This document shows positions 48,402-60,655 of a stretch of 64,000 nucleotides of DNA, piece after piece. Origin of the DNA: Monilinia fructicola (lineage: Eukaryota; Ascomycota; Leotiomycetes; Helotiales; Sclerotiniaceae). The translations under genes and the position numbers were made by a program. Numbering within the stretch: position 1 is the stretch's first letter; the number at the start of each line of letters is the position of its first letter. Location: the NCBI GenBank assembly GCA_008692225.1, contig VICG01000007.1, positions 469,501 to 533,500 on the forward strand, in the 5' to 3' direction. The notes under the pieces were generated by a model, which was not told the DNA's origin, ran no database searches, and was given only the letters and a program-made list of their open reading frames with translations.

Positions 48402-49989
48402 ATGGAATCAATCATTCTCCCTTCACCTGGTCTTCACGATGTAATTGAAAAAGAATCTACAAGATGCTTCCGATAAATCAAATGGTCCCATAAATCGAGC
48501 ACGATTGCCTTCTTTCTCAAACACTCGAGATTCAAGTATTTCGTGGGGCAGGCGGCATCACCATGGTTCGTGGTTACATTCCTTGGGATGTGCAAGTATC
48601 ATGAGTCTCTGTCCTCTGATTGTCATATTTTGGTGGATTGCCCTGGCACGATTTGAAGGGTCTTTAACTTTAGCATTCAAGTCAATGGCGACGATGGGAC
48701 CTCTCAATTTCATATGGCAACATGCACCACGAGGCAACCTGAGGACCAATATTGGCTATGGAATTTGGTTGATATTTCAAGCCGCTCTTTACCAATTTCT
48801 ACCCTCCAAATTGAGTAATGGTCAACTGACTCCAGCTGGACATCTTCTCGGATATCGCACAAATGGTCTGTCGGCTTGGATTGTTACTCACGCTTTGTTT
48901 CTCCTTTCATCTTGCTGCGGACTCTTAGATCCAGCAATTTTGGCCAAGCATTGGCAGGCATTATTGATCTCGGTGAACGTTTACGGCTTTCTCTTGTCTG
49001 GATTTGCCTATTTGAAAGCTCATATGAGTCCATCTCATGAGGGTGATCGAAAATTCAGTGGTAAGTTTGGTCGATGGCCTTCTTGGAATTTTGATATTGA
49101 CACGTGATAGGATCGATTTTGTACGATATGTATATGGGGATCGAATTGAATCCCAGATTCGGAAACTACTTTGATTTCAAACTGTTTCACAATGGTCGTC
49201 CGGGAATAATTGCGTGGACTCTCATGTAAGTCGAATCTTGAATCCTCGCGGTCACGTTTGGAATATGCACCTTCCAGTCCCCTTTCAAACTTCATCCTCT
49301 AACCTTGATCTAGTGACCTGTCTTTCATTGCTTACCAATATCAAACTCATGGTTACATAACCAATTCTATCATTTTGAGCACTCTCCTCCACAGTATATA
49401 CGTCGTTGACTTTTTTATCAACGAAGATTGGTACCTTCGAACCATTGATATCTGTCATGACCACTTCGGTTTCTATCTCGCATGGGGATCCATAGTCTGG
49501 TTACCTTCCATGTATACACTTCAGACCCAGTATCTTGCAAGAAATCCTCACTCCTTGTCACCATTCAGCGCCCTCATGATATTTACCTTTGGCGTCAGTG
49601 GTTATATCCTTTTCCGTAGCGTCAATCATCAAAAAGATCTCGTCCGTCGCACCAAAGGAAAGTGTCAGCTTTGGGGAGCACCCGCAGAGGTCCTGCACGT
49701 TAAATATCGCACAAAAGATGGGAAAGAACATGATAGCATTCTTCTTTGTTCCGGATGGTGGGGTATGGCTCGACATGTCAACTATCTCGGTGATCTCGTC
49801 CTTTCATATTCAATGTGTGCGGCCTGTGGTACGAAGAACTTATTGCCATGGACGTATGCCATTTTCATGACGATTCTGTTGATACATCGCTGCTGGCGGG
49901 ATGAGGAGAGGTGTTCGGCCAAATATGGAAAAGGTTGGGAGGATTATTGTAAGAAGGTTCGATGGATCATCTTGCCAGGTCTTTATTAG
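48402..49989 (+). CDS. Sterol delta-7 reductase, DHCR7-like (ERG4/ERG24 superfamily)
   Basis: The protein belongs to the membrane sterol reductases of the ER (PF01222) and resembles 7-dehydrocholesterol reductase more than ERG24 or ERG4. Matching blocks are [20 protein letters not shown], then after an intron (49061-49110) [11 protein letters not shown] and [19 protein letters not shown]. After a second intron (49226-49313) come [36 protein letters not shown] and [15 protein letters not shown], ending [11 protein letters not shown]. Several hydrophobic spans fit a polytopic enzyme that uses NADPH to reduce the C7-C8 double bond. The frame from about 48445 onward is open and in phase with both introns. 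The likely start ATG at 48402 ([10 protein letters not shown]) is in another frame, needing one A fewer at 48448-48452. Fungi normally keep the delta-7 bond in ergosterol, so this gene is unusual. Confidence 0.88.
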
Positions 49990-50511
49990 GTGGATGGGTA
50001 GGTGGGAGGAAGGTCATAGATGGAAATTGAGAGTTAATGGGAGGTCTATATCTGGAGCGGGCGAGAGAATGGATCATTTTGGGTCAGGAGTATAAAATGG
50101 AACGGGAATGGGATATTATCAATGACGTGGTAGATGAGGGTGAATCGGTGAAATGAATGGGGGAGGCATCGATTTGGCGGGAAGACAAAATAGACGGAAT
50201 GGGACTAAACGGGGCTACGAAAACGGATATGGGAATAGACGATTCGGTTCATGGGATGAAGAGAACGGCTGTACAATGAATTGGGTGCATGGATTGGGAG
50301 GGGATGGGTATAGATCCGAGATACATAGACAAACCGATGAATAGAATTAGATTGCCACAGGCTGTCATCATGTTATTTTTTTGTCCCTTTTCGTTTCTGT
50401 CTTGTATGTCTTGTGTGGATTGTGAATGTTGGGTTGTATGCACTTTTGGTTTTGGTTGTTGCTTTGGTTGTGGTTTTGGTTTTGGTTTTGGTTGTTGCTT
50501 TGGTTTGGGTT

Positions 50512-50558
<47 letters not shown>

Positions 50559-50870
50559 GTTTGTTGATTGATTGATTGATTTATTTGTTTGTTTATTTTT
50601 GTTCATCAAAGGAAATGTTTGTTAAAAGGATAGGAGGCAGGGAGGGGGCAAGGAAGGGTTGGTGCATTTGGAATTGATATTGGGAAGGGAAAAGGAGGAG
50701 GAGGAGAGAGATTGAGTGGGTAGGTAGGTAGGTAGGTAATACGCGTACGCGGCGTATGGAGGGGTTTGAGGATGGATAATTAGGTAATTAGTTTTGATGG
50801 GTGTTTTGTTTGTTTGTTTGTTTATTTATATGTTTATTTATTTATTTATTTATTTATATGTTTACTTGGC

Positions 50871-51131
50871 GTTGTTTTGGGTCAATGCCGGGCTAAAAAT
50901 CAACCGAAAACGGAATTTATTTTAAAAAATTGTAATAAATTAACGAATCCATTAAAAATTATAAACAAAGCTTTATAGTATTATTGAGCTAAAAAATAAA
51001 AGTTTGGTATATTTAAATTTTTAAAAATGGAAGTTTAATGATATATAAAAAAGAATTTAAAAGATATACTATTTTATAGATTTTTAGCCTAGTATAGACC
51101 CAAAACAACACCCGGCATAGACCCAAAACAA
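50871..51131. mobile_element. Short TIR element (MITE), about 260 bp, within TTTA repeats
   Basis: The left end reads TTGTTTTGGGTCAATGCCGG followed by GCTAAAAATC. The right end on the other strand begins TTGTTTTGGGTCTATGCCGG, then repeats TTGTTTTGGGTCTAT again before GGCTAAAAATC. The right end thus carries a direct duplication that the left end lacks. The interior is AT-rich with no ORF. TTTA microsatellite sequence lies on both sides, suggesting insertion into the array. The target duplication is not clear, possibly ACT. Confidence 0.8.
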
Positions 51132-51137
51132 TACTAA

Positions 51138-51412
<275 letters not shown>

Positions 51413-52700
51413 CTCTTTGAGATAGCTGGAGGGGGGTTTTCTTTTCTTCGTGCCTTGTTTTTGATGGGTGTTTTTCTTGTGGGGGGGAGGGGAGGGGAAG
51501 GCAGGGAGGGAGGGAGGAAGGGAGGAAGGGGATGGGGATGGGGATGGGGATGAGATGGTTGGAAAGAGGCGGGGGGAGATGGAAGAGGGCCGTAGAGCGG
51601 ATTCATTGATTGAGGGTGGTGGCGTGGGCGGGAGCAGATGAATTTGGAGGGCTGGGCTGGGCTGGGCTGGGTTGGGTTCAGGATTTCCGGTGAGGGAGGA
51701 GACGAGTAAAGAAAAGGGAGATTAAGGGAGATGGGCGGTAATGAATGAATGAATGGTTCGGCTATATGCTTTGATCAACATTCCTAACGGGGTGAAGGGA
51801 TGGAACATGGATATGGATATGGATATGGATGTGGATGATTGTCATGAGGATAATGCAATTCTAGGATACGTACTCATTCATCTTGATCGTGCAGATTATA
51901 TGTTGGGTTAGGTTGAGCGATCCTTTTCTTTTTTTTTTTTGCTAGATATGGGAGAAGGGGTATGCATGCGGTGACTTGCTGTACATGATCGGGGATTGGA
52001 CTTTGAAGCATCGGATGCCCAATAGTAGTTGTGAAATCTATGAATTCTTTGGATACAGATTTCTAATCACAGAAGTTACGCACCAAATTCGAGGCATTTT
52101 GCCGGGCGTTCATATCGAGAAAGATTTCCCAACCGGTCTGGTTCTCGAATGATAAGCACGATCAGGAATCATCGTCGTGTGTATTCTCAGTGGTAAGCAC
52201 GTGAGATACTATGAAATGATTCGGTTCGATGTATGGAGTAATGACTTGAACTATCGGTCAGAAACATCAAGCATTGTTTCTGAAGTCAAAACTTTATATC
52301 CCAATTGCTTGATTGTGCTCGCGAGTACCTACTACCTAGTAATCTCGTTATCAGCACAGCTAGCTCATGAATCGGCTTGTTTGAATTAGCTTTTCCTGGG
52401 CCATCATTTTAGATGAACAGTTCCTCAACAAATGCCCTGTTACGATATACTCAAATCGAACTCGACAGTTGTAAGTTATGAGGGGCAATTCTTTTGAACT
52501 GGGACAATCTTGAATATATGCCTGACAAAGAGAGCAACAAGCGTTTTTTCAGCCTGCAACTTTGTGAATATCTTTTGCGGATCAACATGGGTGTGGGGAC
52601 TCGTGGAATGGTCTGAAAGTTAAACAAAATAATACTTGTGAAATAAACTTTACCGTTTGGTACAGTAGAGTGCTTCACTACAGATTGGAAGATGAGGTTG

Positions 52701-53150
52701 CTAATCCTGAAAATGACCACTTGGAGAATTATGATGTTCAATTGGGAAGCCTTCCATGAGTCCGTATACCGTTTGTTTGACCGCCAAGCACTTGCTTTCG
52801 TCGCAACTGAACTGATCTCCCATATCCAAATCCCATAAACGTTTCAGACCGTCTGAATCTGGCCACTCGAGATTATCATCCGAGTAGCCCTGTGGCAAGG
52901 CTCGACTCCATACTCTCTATTCTCAACGAGACTAATATATAGAAAACGTGGACATTGCAGATCCCTCTCTGGAGAAGAAGGAATACAGTACTGACTGTAC
53001 CAATGATACCTTGTTAACGGCCCACATGGATTCGGGAAGTTTCATCCAGCTTATGCCTGTGTTGAAGTTCATGTCGCGGCTCGGATTCCCCTGCATGTAG
53101 GTCCCATTTCCGAGGGGGAGAGGGTGTGTGATTGGTAGTTTTTTGGTGCC
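52701..53150 (-). CDS. Candidate gene fragment, C-terminal part of an unrecognised protein
   Basis: Two minus-strand blocks join across a plausible intron (about 53011-52914, GTATCA...ATAG). The first reads LPITHPLPLGNGTYMQGNPS, then NFNTGISWMKLPESMWAVNK. The second reads RVWSRALPQGYSDDNLEWPD, then SDGLKRLWDLDMGDQFSCDE, and ends EHHNSPSGHFQD at 52701. The composition and the clean junction look coding. I recognise no family and could not place the 5' end: the frame meets a TGA upstream of the first block, near 53155. It may be a relic. Confidence 0.35.
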
Positions 53151-53199
53151 GGAAAATCAGTTCATGGTCGAGGTTTATTCTCTGGTGTTCCAACATTGT

Positions 53200-54566
53200 G
53201 ACTTTAATGAGTTTGTGTTATCAGCACTAGTTTGGATGATTCCAGTCGTGACTCGAATGTCAAAATGGGATCATGCAAGGAACCAGATCCCAAGTGAACG
53301 TTGGAAAGATGCACAAGATATAGAATTATACCACATAACCATTACTGTACCATCCATGGATATCTTGGTTGCTACAACCTGGAATGGCTAGGTATATTCA
53401 GCCACTCGAACGCCACAGAGATAGCTTGGGTCGCAGAGCACCGTGGTGGAGCTAACCTTGGAGATCTTGTTGAGTTCATGTTCATGTCCACTCAGCGTTG
53501 ATGTTTGATACACGTGCGCTAGTTGTTGGTCTTGTGTTGCATAATTTATTCAATTCTCAATTCATGATCACTCCTTTGCCTCTGAAGAAGCACACCAGGG
53601 CATCATGCAAGGACCTCGGTAGCTTCCAACTTCCAAGGTTCTATCAAATGGCTGAGAGTATGGAAGTATAATATCGCTGTTAAACCTAACACTTCGTACT
53701 TAAGGATAACCTTGGAAGTCTTCTCTGGGCCTCATTAGGTTACACTTATAGATAGCTACTCTAAGGCTATCTGTTGATTGTGATATGGGTTTATGCTCAG
53801 GTCTACTCTCGCGTAGTCGTCTGTTCGGTGGTGGGCTTGATGGCCCAAATTATTTCCAACATGAGCAAGGTGCCGGTAAGTGTTAGAACTACCAACTTCT
53901 AGGGATTTGACGGAGATTTCTAAAGCGATCCAACGTTTACTCACAACAGGTAGAATATAAGGTTACATACCCAACACAAATCCCTCGTGGATAAAACTAA
54001 CACGAATGAGGCCATCACCCCCCACGACTATTGGGCTCTTGGAAATCTAGGACTCCATCCGTACCCAACTAGGGTCAGCGCAGATAATATGCACTGCATG
54101 GCCTGTTCCGAGTCTTCGTCTTATATTCTTTGCGTCCCATAAACATTCTAACCTCAGTTCTAACCGACCTTCTTAGAATACTGTATCCGTGTACCGCCAT
54201 CCATATATTTAATGCCGTTCAATTCTACCAAACTATTCGCATCATGACGTCTGCCTTTTTGGGCTCGCTCGTAATCTTTTACAATGCCTCAGCAGCTGTA
54301 TTGTAGTCTTCTCCCGCCGTCGAATCACAACATCGCATCCGTCCGCGTCCGCAGTGTAGGACTACAACGATATCAATAGCTATATTGGCAGGTCTTGATT
54401 GAATACGCAACATTCACCCCATCTAGCACTAGAATCGTGTTGGCCCGACCTCAAGTTCTTCGAAGACCTAGTTCAAGTTCCATTTCAACTTGAACTTGAA
54501 CTTCAATTTCGAATACAATTCTTCCCAAGAAGTACAACCATTCCCCACAGCCGTTAATCCATCACC
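53200..54566. other. Upstream region of the phosphate transporter
   Basis: I find no supported gene in the 1.4 kb before the PHO84-type gene. A plus-strand stretch at 53260-53390 (KWDHARNQIPSERWKDAQDI) looks protein-like but lacks a start and a family. Confidence 0.4.
53511..53516. promoter_or_regulatory. Possible PHO4/NUC-1 site CACGTG upstream of the phosphate transporter
   Basis: The palindrome CACGTG lies about 1.05 kb before the transporter start. A second copy lies at 52198-52203. CACGTG is the known site of the phosphate regulators PHO4 (yeast) and NUC-1 (Neurospora). A 6-bp match at this distance is weak evidence on its own. Confidence 0.25.
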
Positions 54567-57108
54567 ATGGGCATGGATCTTCTTCCAGAGTCTGCTCTTC
54601 CGCTTCCCAAACCCAATACGAAAACATATGGTGGCAATGCTGCTTTTCATAATTTCAATAATGATTACTCCCACATAGTCAATCCAAACTTGAGGAGAAG
54701 GTTGGCGTTGTCTGAAATCGATAAGGTGTGTGAAGTTGATGTTTAGTTTCGAGTCTTGGGCATAGCTTGATATGCTCTAGTGTCGGCAGTTATCCGAGAA
54801 TTGCTTCAATCGACTCGTGCAAGAATTTCAATATTATTTTAGCGGCGATGAATGCATAACTAACTTCATATCAGATTCCTTTTGGTTGGTATCATGTTCG
54901 TGCTGTTGTTGTGGCTGGAATTGGATTCTTCACAGATTCATATGACATATTTGCTAGTACGTAGGATTGATTCTTTGAATTCATATGGAAGCTGATATTT
55001 TCAAAGTCAATCTCATCACAGCAATGCTTGGTATGGTCTTTTGGCAAGGTGCACCCAGTACTGGTGGCAACTTTGGAGTCCTGCCCACAAATATTAACAC
55101 CGCGATCAAGGCCGCTACTTCAGGTGGTGCAGTCATTGGTCAAGTTGGTTTTGGATGGCTAGCAGATGTGATTGGACGAAGGAAGATGTATGGTGTTGAA
55201 CTAGCCATTATTATTCTCTCCACACTCGCTCAAACTTTGAGTGCATCGAGTCCGGCTACTAGCATGACTGGTGTGTTTATCTTTTGGAGAGTAGTGATGG
55301 GTATAGGTATTGGCGGTGACTATCCACTGTCAGCCGTCATCACTTCAGAGTAAGATCATTTCATAATCTTGAGTTTCTTATTGAAGAGGTATGCGGGCCT
55401 CCTAGTCTTCCAGCTTCGAGTCTCCAGGCTCCCTAAAACCAACTTGAGTTCACACATAATACCATTACGACTTTGCGACACTCCAAGCTGTTGTTATCGG
55501 CTTTTATTTAATCAAATACTGATGGTGTGGTAGGTTTGCTCCGACTCGTTGGAGAGGGGGTATGATGGCAGCTGTATTTTCAATGCAAGGTGCAGGCCAA
55601 TTCGCCGCTGCTCTAGTCGCCCTTATAACCACTGTTGCCTTCAAAGATTCTTTCATAAATACTTCACGCACTTTTGATAGTTGCGATCCGGGTTGTCAAC
55701 TAGCTGCGGATAGATCGTGGCGTATAATTGTGGGGTTTGGAGCTGTTCCTGCTTGTTTCGCTCTCTATTACCGAATCACCATTCCCGAGACTCCCCGATA
55801 TACGTTCGATGTAGCTCATGATATTGAAAAAAGCCGATGCAGATGTCAAAGCATATATAAACAACTATAACGAAGGAGAAGTTGATCCTATCTTACAACA
55901 GAAGACAAAAGTGAATCAAGGTCATCATCTGTCACAACCGAGTGCCTCTTGGTCTGATATCGCTCATTACTTCCGTCAGTGGAACCACGCAAAGGTTCTT
56001 ATAGGTACCACGTTTTCTTGGTTCTTTCTCGACCTGGCATACTATGGTCTTGGTTTGAACGCCAGTACGGTCTTAAATGCAATTGGTTATGGTTCCGGTC
56101 CAACGGTGTACCATGTTTTACTACACACTGCAACCGGCAACTTGGTACTGGTATGTGCCGGAAGTATACCTGGATATTGGCTCAGCGTCCTGACTATCGA
56201 TACCATTGGTCGCAAACCTATACAAATATTTGGATTCGCCATTCTAACTCTCATATTTTGTGTTATTGGCTTTCTATATGAATCGCTAGGAAAAGGTCCT
56301 TTACTTGCGTTGTATATTCTAGCTCAGATATTCTTCAACTTTGGCCCCAACACAACGACTTTTATCATACCGGGCGAATGTTTTCCCACTCGGTATAGAT
56401 CCACAGGTCATGGTCTCAGTGCAGCAAGCGGAAAAAATAGGCGCAATAATCGCACAAGTTATCTCCCAACCATTACTTGCGAAAGGAGCTTCTCCTCATT
56501 GTGAAGGAGCAGCCTGCTCCCCATGGCTCAATCACCTGATGCAAATCTTCGCACTCTTCATGCTATGCGGTACGATGGTCTCTTTCCTCATCCAAGAAAC
56601 GAAAGGTCGAACGCTGGAAGAATTATCTGGTGAAGCAAATAGCTCACCTGATTCCATCGCGCCAACGGGCACTTCATTCTGTGCTCGAAATAATCCCTTC
56701 ACCGGTGGTAAGCCCGCAGGCTTCTCTCGCAATCTCAAAAATATCACAAGTCCAAGCCTGATGCCTAGATCCCCTGGACATCGAGGTAAACGCGAGAGGG
56801 TGGGCATTATGACTAGCGCGGAATTCCTCCCGAATAGTCATCATGATAGATCTAGTAGTCCGAGATGGTCAAATCGGGGCCATACGAGGGGGGGTAGTGA
56901 TGATACGAGGGAAGTGGGAGCAGATGATTATGCGAATGGGCTTCACGGGGATAAGAGGAATGTTGATTTGGGAGGTGCAGGATATGGGTTGAATGGAGGG
57001 GTTTTGCCGGGCTGGGGTGCGGGATGGCAGGTTCAGAGAGGAGAGGTCAAGAAGGGGGAAAGGGTCGAGAGTATTCAGTTGATGGATGTGGGGAAGTTAT
57101 TGAAGTAA
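54567..57108 (+). CDS. pho84: High-affinity inorganic phosphate/H+ symporter, PHO84 type
   Basis: The protein is a major facilitator of the phosphate:H+ symporter family (TC 2.A.1.9) in the plasma membrane. The start ATG sits in ATCACCATGG. Introns at 54726-54874, 54957-55006 and 55350-55533 join exactly. Key blocks are GIGFFTDSYDIFA with NLITAMLGMVFWQG (first membrane span), GQVGFGWLADVIGRRKMYGV (the family loop 2/3 signature), GIGIGGDYPLSAVITSEFAP, FSWFFLDLAYYGLGLN and NTTTFIIPGECFPTRYRSTG. Two extra A residues break the frame, in A-runs at 55827-55832 and 56432-56437, each followed at once by conserved sequence. Removing them gives about 718 residues, longer than the usual 560-600. The excess is a Gly/Ser/Arg-rich cytoplasmic tail after ETKGRTLEELSGEANSS. 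Confidence 0.93.
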
Positions 57109-60100
57109 GGATGGGATTTTGCTTCGGGGCGTTTATTTATGAATGAAAATTGGTGTTGGTTCTGAGTGTTGGGTGGGAATTGTGGGTATAGATGAATGGG
57201 AAGGAATGGGATGACACATATTGTACAGGTATCCATGGATGGATCAGATACGCTAGGCATAGGACCATGGGATCGGCGAACGGCTTATTGAGACAGGGTA
57301 TCCTGCGGTCGATTGATAGACGACGTGTTAATTTTTAATGGGTTTACAATTTCCGATCAGATCTAATTTCAGAAAACCCTACATCCCACGAGATTCTACC
57401 CGTCATTGCCAAACTTCGCACCCCAGATCGAAGACTATCAAATCAAGAGTCCTCGAAAATCACTGCTCCATACGTTCAGCATCAGTTTGCTCCTATTATC
57501 CTACGTATTAAACCAGATCGCACGACTGTCCCGTCACCCCTTCTGATTATCCTGCAATTTCAATCCGTGTTGCTTTCCTCGACAGGACCAATGGTCCCAT
57601 GGGTATGCTGCGCGCACGTTCTGATAGTATCCTTCCCGCTATGCATTTTGCTGTCGGAACCTGTTTTGTAGCGTGGGTTGGAGCCAAGGGGGTTTCTGGG
57701 GGGAGGGTTGACACTGTGAGTTATGGGCTTGCTGGAGGTAGAGGGGGTGGGGGATTTACGCTGATGATTCGTTCTTTATTTTGATGGTGTTGGGTTGGTG
57801 ATGTGAATGTGAATGTGAATGTGAATGTAGATGTAGATTATCAATAAACGAATATAGCATTTATAGCCCTGTCTGGAAAAGTAAGATGATATCGATATAC
57901 AACGTCAGATTGTACATGAAAGATGGCCCCCTGCGATGGTGCACCCATGGTTGAAGTTTGGGTGGGTGGTTGTTCTCATTGGTTACTTTGGGGATGGTGT
58001 GTGGGAGATGGGAGGCGAAAGATGGCACCGTTTAAAATGTGATTTGGATGATTTGACTTGCAAAGCTAGGCGTTGAACGGTTGGAACAGGCAGTGCTATT
58101 GTCTGGGGTAGGTGGGGTCCAATGATGTGAGATTTGGCCGAATGAATAATGGATAGATCATAGGTCTATTTGGATCTTTACCAAGGTCTTCGGGCAATGA
58201 TAATGCTTGTATTGGAGGGGCCACTTCTATCAAGGTCGATAGAATCAAGAATAGGCAACAGTGGAATTAGGAAGCGGAATATGGAAAGTAATGAAACTAA
58301 CATTGTATAGAAGCCTGAACTGGAAAAACAAAGCGTTTTACTGTCGAGCGCCAACAAATATGTCAATCTTTCTTTGGGAAGTCAAAGTCCTCTTTGCGAG
58401 CATAATGAAAGGAAGGAAGGGGAAAGAATAAGAGAATAATCGAGCGGAAACTTGTTCTTGCAACTATCATGGCATTGCTTCGATGTTGAAACAAAAGTTG
58501 ACTGGTGAGCATTGGCATGGAATATATCCCTTTTTCTAATGGCATTCAAACTGTTCATATCAAGAACTTCGATGAGCATATGTTTGTCCATACGTCCCCA
58601 AGCCTTTCTACTGGATTGTCCGAGAGTGTCTGTGGAGTAGAGGTGTGGTGTGTTGAGTGTTGAGTGCTCTTTCTTCATTGATGAAACTGGCTTTTTCTGA
58701 AACTACATATCAAGTTGTTGAGACTTGAGCGGTTAATATTTATCTTTATATCGCAAGTTTTGGTGAAGTTTTAGCAGCGTGCCCCAATTCTATCTGTGAA
58801 AAGTCTCAACCCAGATAGTTCTCAAGGGAAACAAAAGATGGGTTTCCGCTTGATTATCATTGTGAATATACCGTTATTAAGTACTTAACAGAATGAATAA
58901 ACACTCGCGATGAGCTTTGCAAGGAGAAGATAAGATAGTATGTAGATATCGAAGGGAAATTCTTCTCCCAACTCTTTCTGTTATTTGAGCGTTCCACTTT
59001 CAGTTGGGCTATTGTCATCAGTTATTCGCTGATGAGAAAAGGCCTTTGGATCCTCGAGCGAACCCATGTTGATCTGACCTATCTCAAAGGTAGGTGGGTG
59101 AGTGGTGAGACATGGCTATGAAGAGACGAAAAGAAATTCTAAGCAACGAGATTGACAATGCCGACTCCACGGCGAACAATAGACTGCGCCAACATGCTTT
59201 CCGACGGCATGCTGCGTGTATAAAAGTCTAAAAGAAAATCTTCGACAACATTTCCTTCCGAGATTATATCAAACAGGCTACGTATGCATGTAACCCATAG
59301 CCATCGATCAGATCAAGGACCGCGTCTAACCTGCACTTACAGGGTTCTCGTGATCTAGATTGAGAGTATGCAGAAAGCGAGTTCAAGGGAAAGAGGCATT
59401 ACACAATAAGCACTGTTAATGTCGGCCAGGCTTTGAAAATAGAGGTTGTTATAAATATATAATATATCCCTGATACTGTACTTGTTTGTACCAACATCCA
59501 TGGATGCAGAGTAATTACAGTACCGAGTAGTCGTACCTTGACGAGTGATGACTAAGCACCTCTTGATAAGCAAATCCTTTGAATTTGCTCATACCATACT
59601 CGAGGGATTTGTTTTTCGTCTGGTCAGAAATCTGGATTCTGGTCAAACTCTGGCCAGATCATAAATCATGACATTACCTTGTTCAGATTTCTTGGAATCC
59701 AAAGTCTACTTAGGGAGTTGGTGCAAGGGACACCACCACCTCCTTGATAGAACATATATCATTCTCATTGTCTCAATTCTGAGCTTTTGGCAGAAGCCCT
59801 TTCGACCATTAATCGATCCCTTTTCAATGCGAACAGGTTCTTGCCACCTGCACAAGGTGCGTCTCCAAACCTCTCGACAATCGAGGGCTGGATTGTCTTA
59901 CTTTTCACGGGGAACTCTTCCGGCTCCTGTCGAGAAAAAACTACATTATGCGAGCCGGTATGATGTCCTGCGCTCATTATGCACTCCTTACGCAGGTCCG
60001 ATATTTCTTTCATTCCGAGTGGATTGAGAAATTCCTGCAAACTCCTGTCGAAGCTTCAACGCAGATGCTGGATCAATGCTATTGTGTGTGCCTGCCCGTC

Positions 60101-60655
60101 CGGAAAAATGCATCTTTTTTTAATCTATTCACAACCCACGAGATAGATCAAAATAAAAGCTTTGGTGTAAGTGGAGCTTCTCTGTTTGTTTTTGTGACAT
60201 AGATTTTGTTTATTTTCAATGAATCGACCAATCAAAGGTTCGGAATCTCATTGCCCGAATCATCGGTTTATTCGGCAACAAGGGATGGATGTGGCTGGCA
60301 TAGTCAAGGCCTTACCTGCAGGCGCAATATGAGAAAATCTTGATCCAATGAGCTGTCAAGTTTGCAAACTGATAGATTCAAGCTACTTTTTTGCCTTCAT
60401 ACCATTGCATATGATAACATTATGGTATATGCAAAGAATGAACCTCCAGCCAGCTTTTTTCAGGCAGGCAAGCAACCCATAGTTTGACCCCAGGGTTATA
60501 AACATCTCGTTGTCTCGTCAATATCCCTCACAAGGAAAGTTATCCATTGATCTGCCAATCTTTCAATCTTGCAACGCTTGATGTTTGCCCGTTTCTAGAC
60601 TTGTCTCTCCCGGGTAACCGATAGGAATTCACCTTGCCTACATTCCTCACCAACA
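57109..60655. other. Intergenic region without a supported gene
   Basis: Only short ORFs occur. A GTGAAT tandem lies at 57801-57828. The ORFs at 58382-58678 (minus) and 59668-60040 (both strands) overlap with no consistent family signal. Confidence 0.45.
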
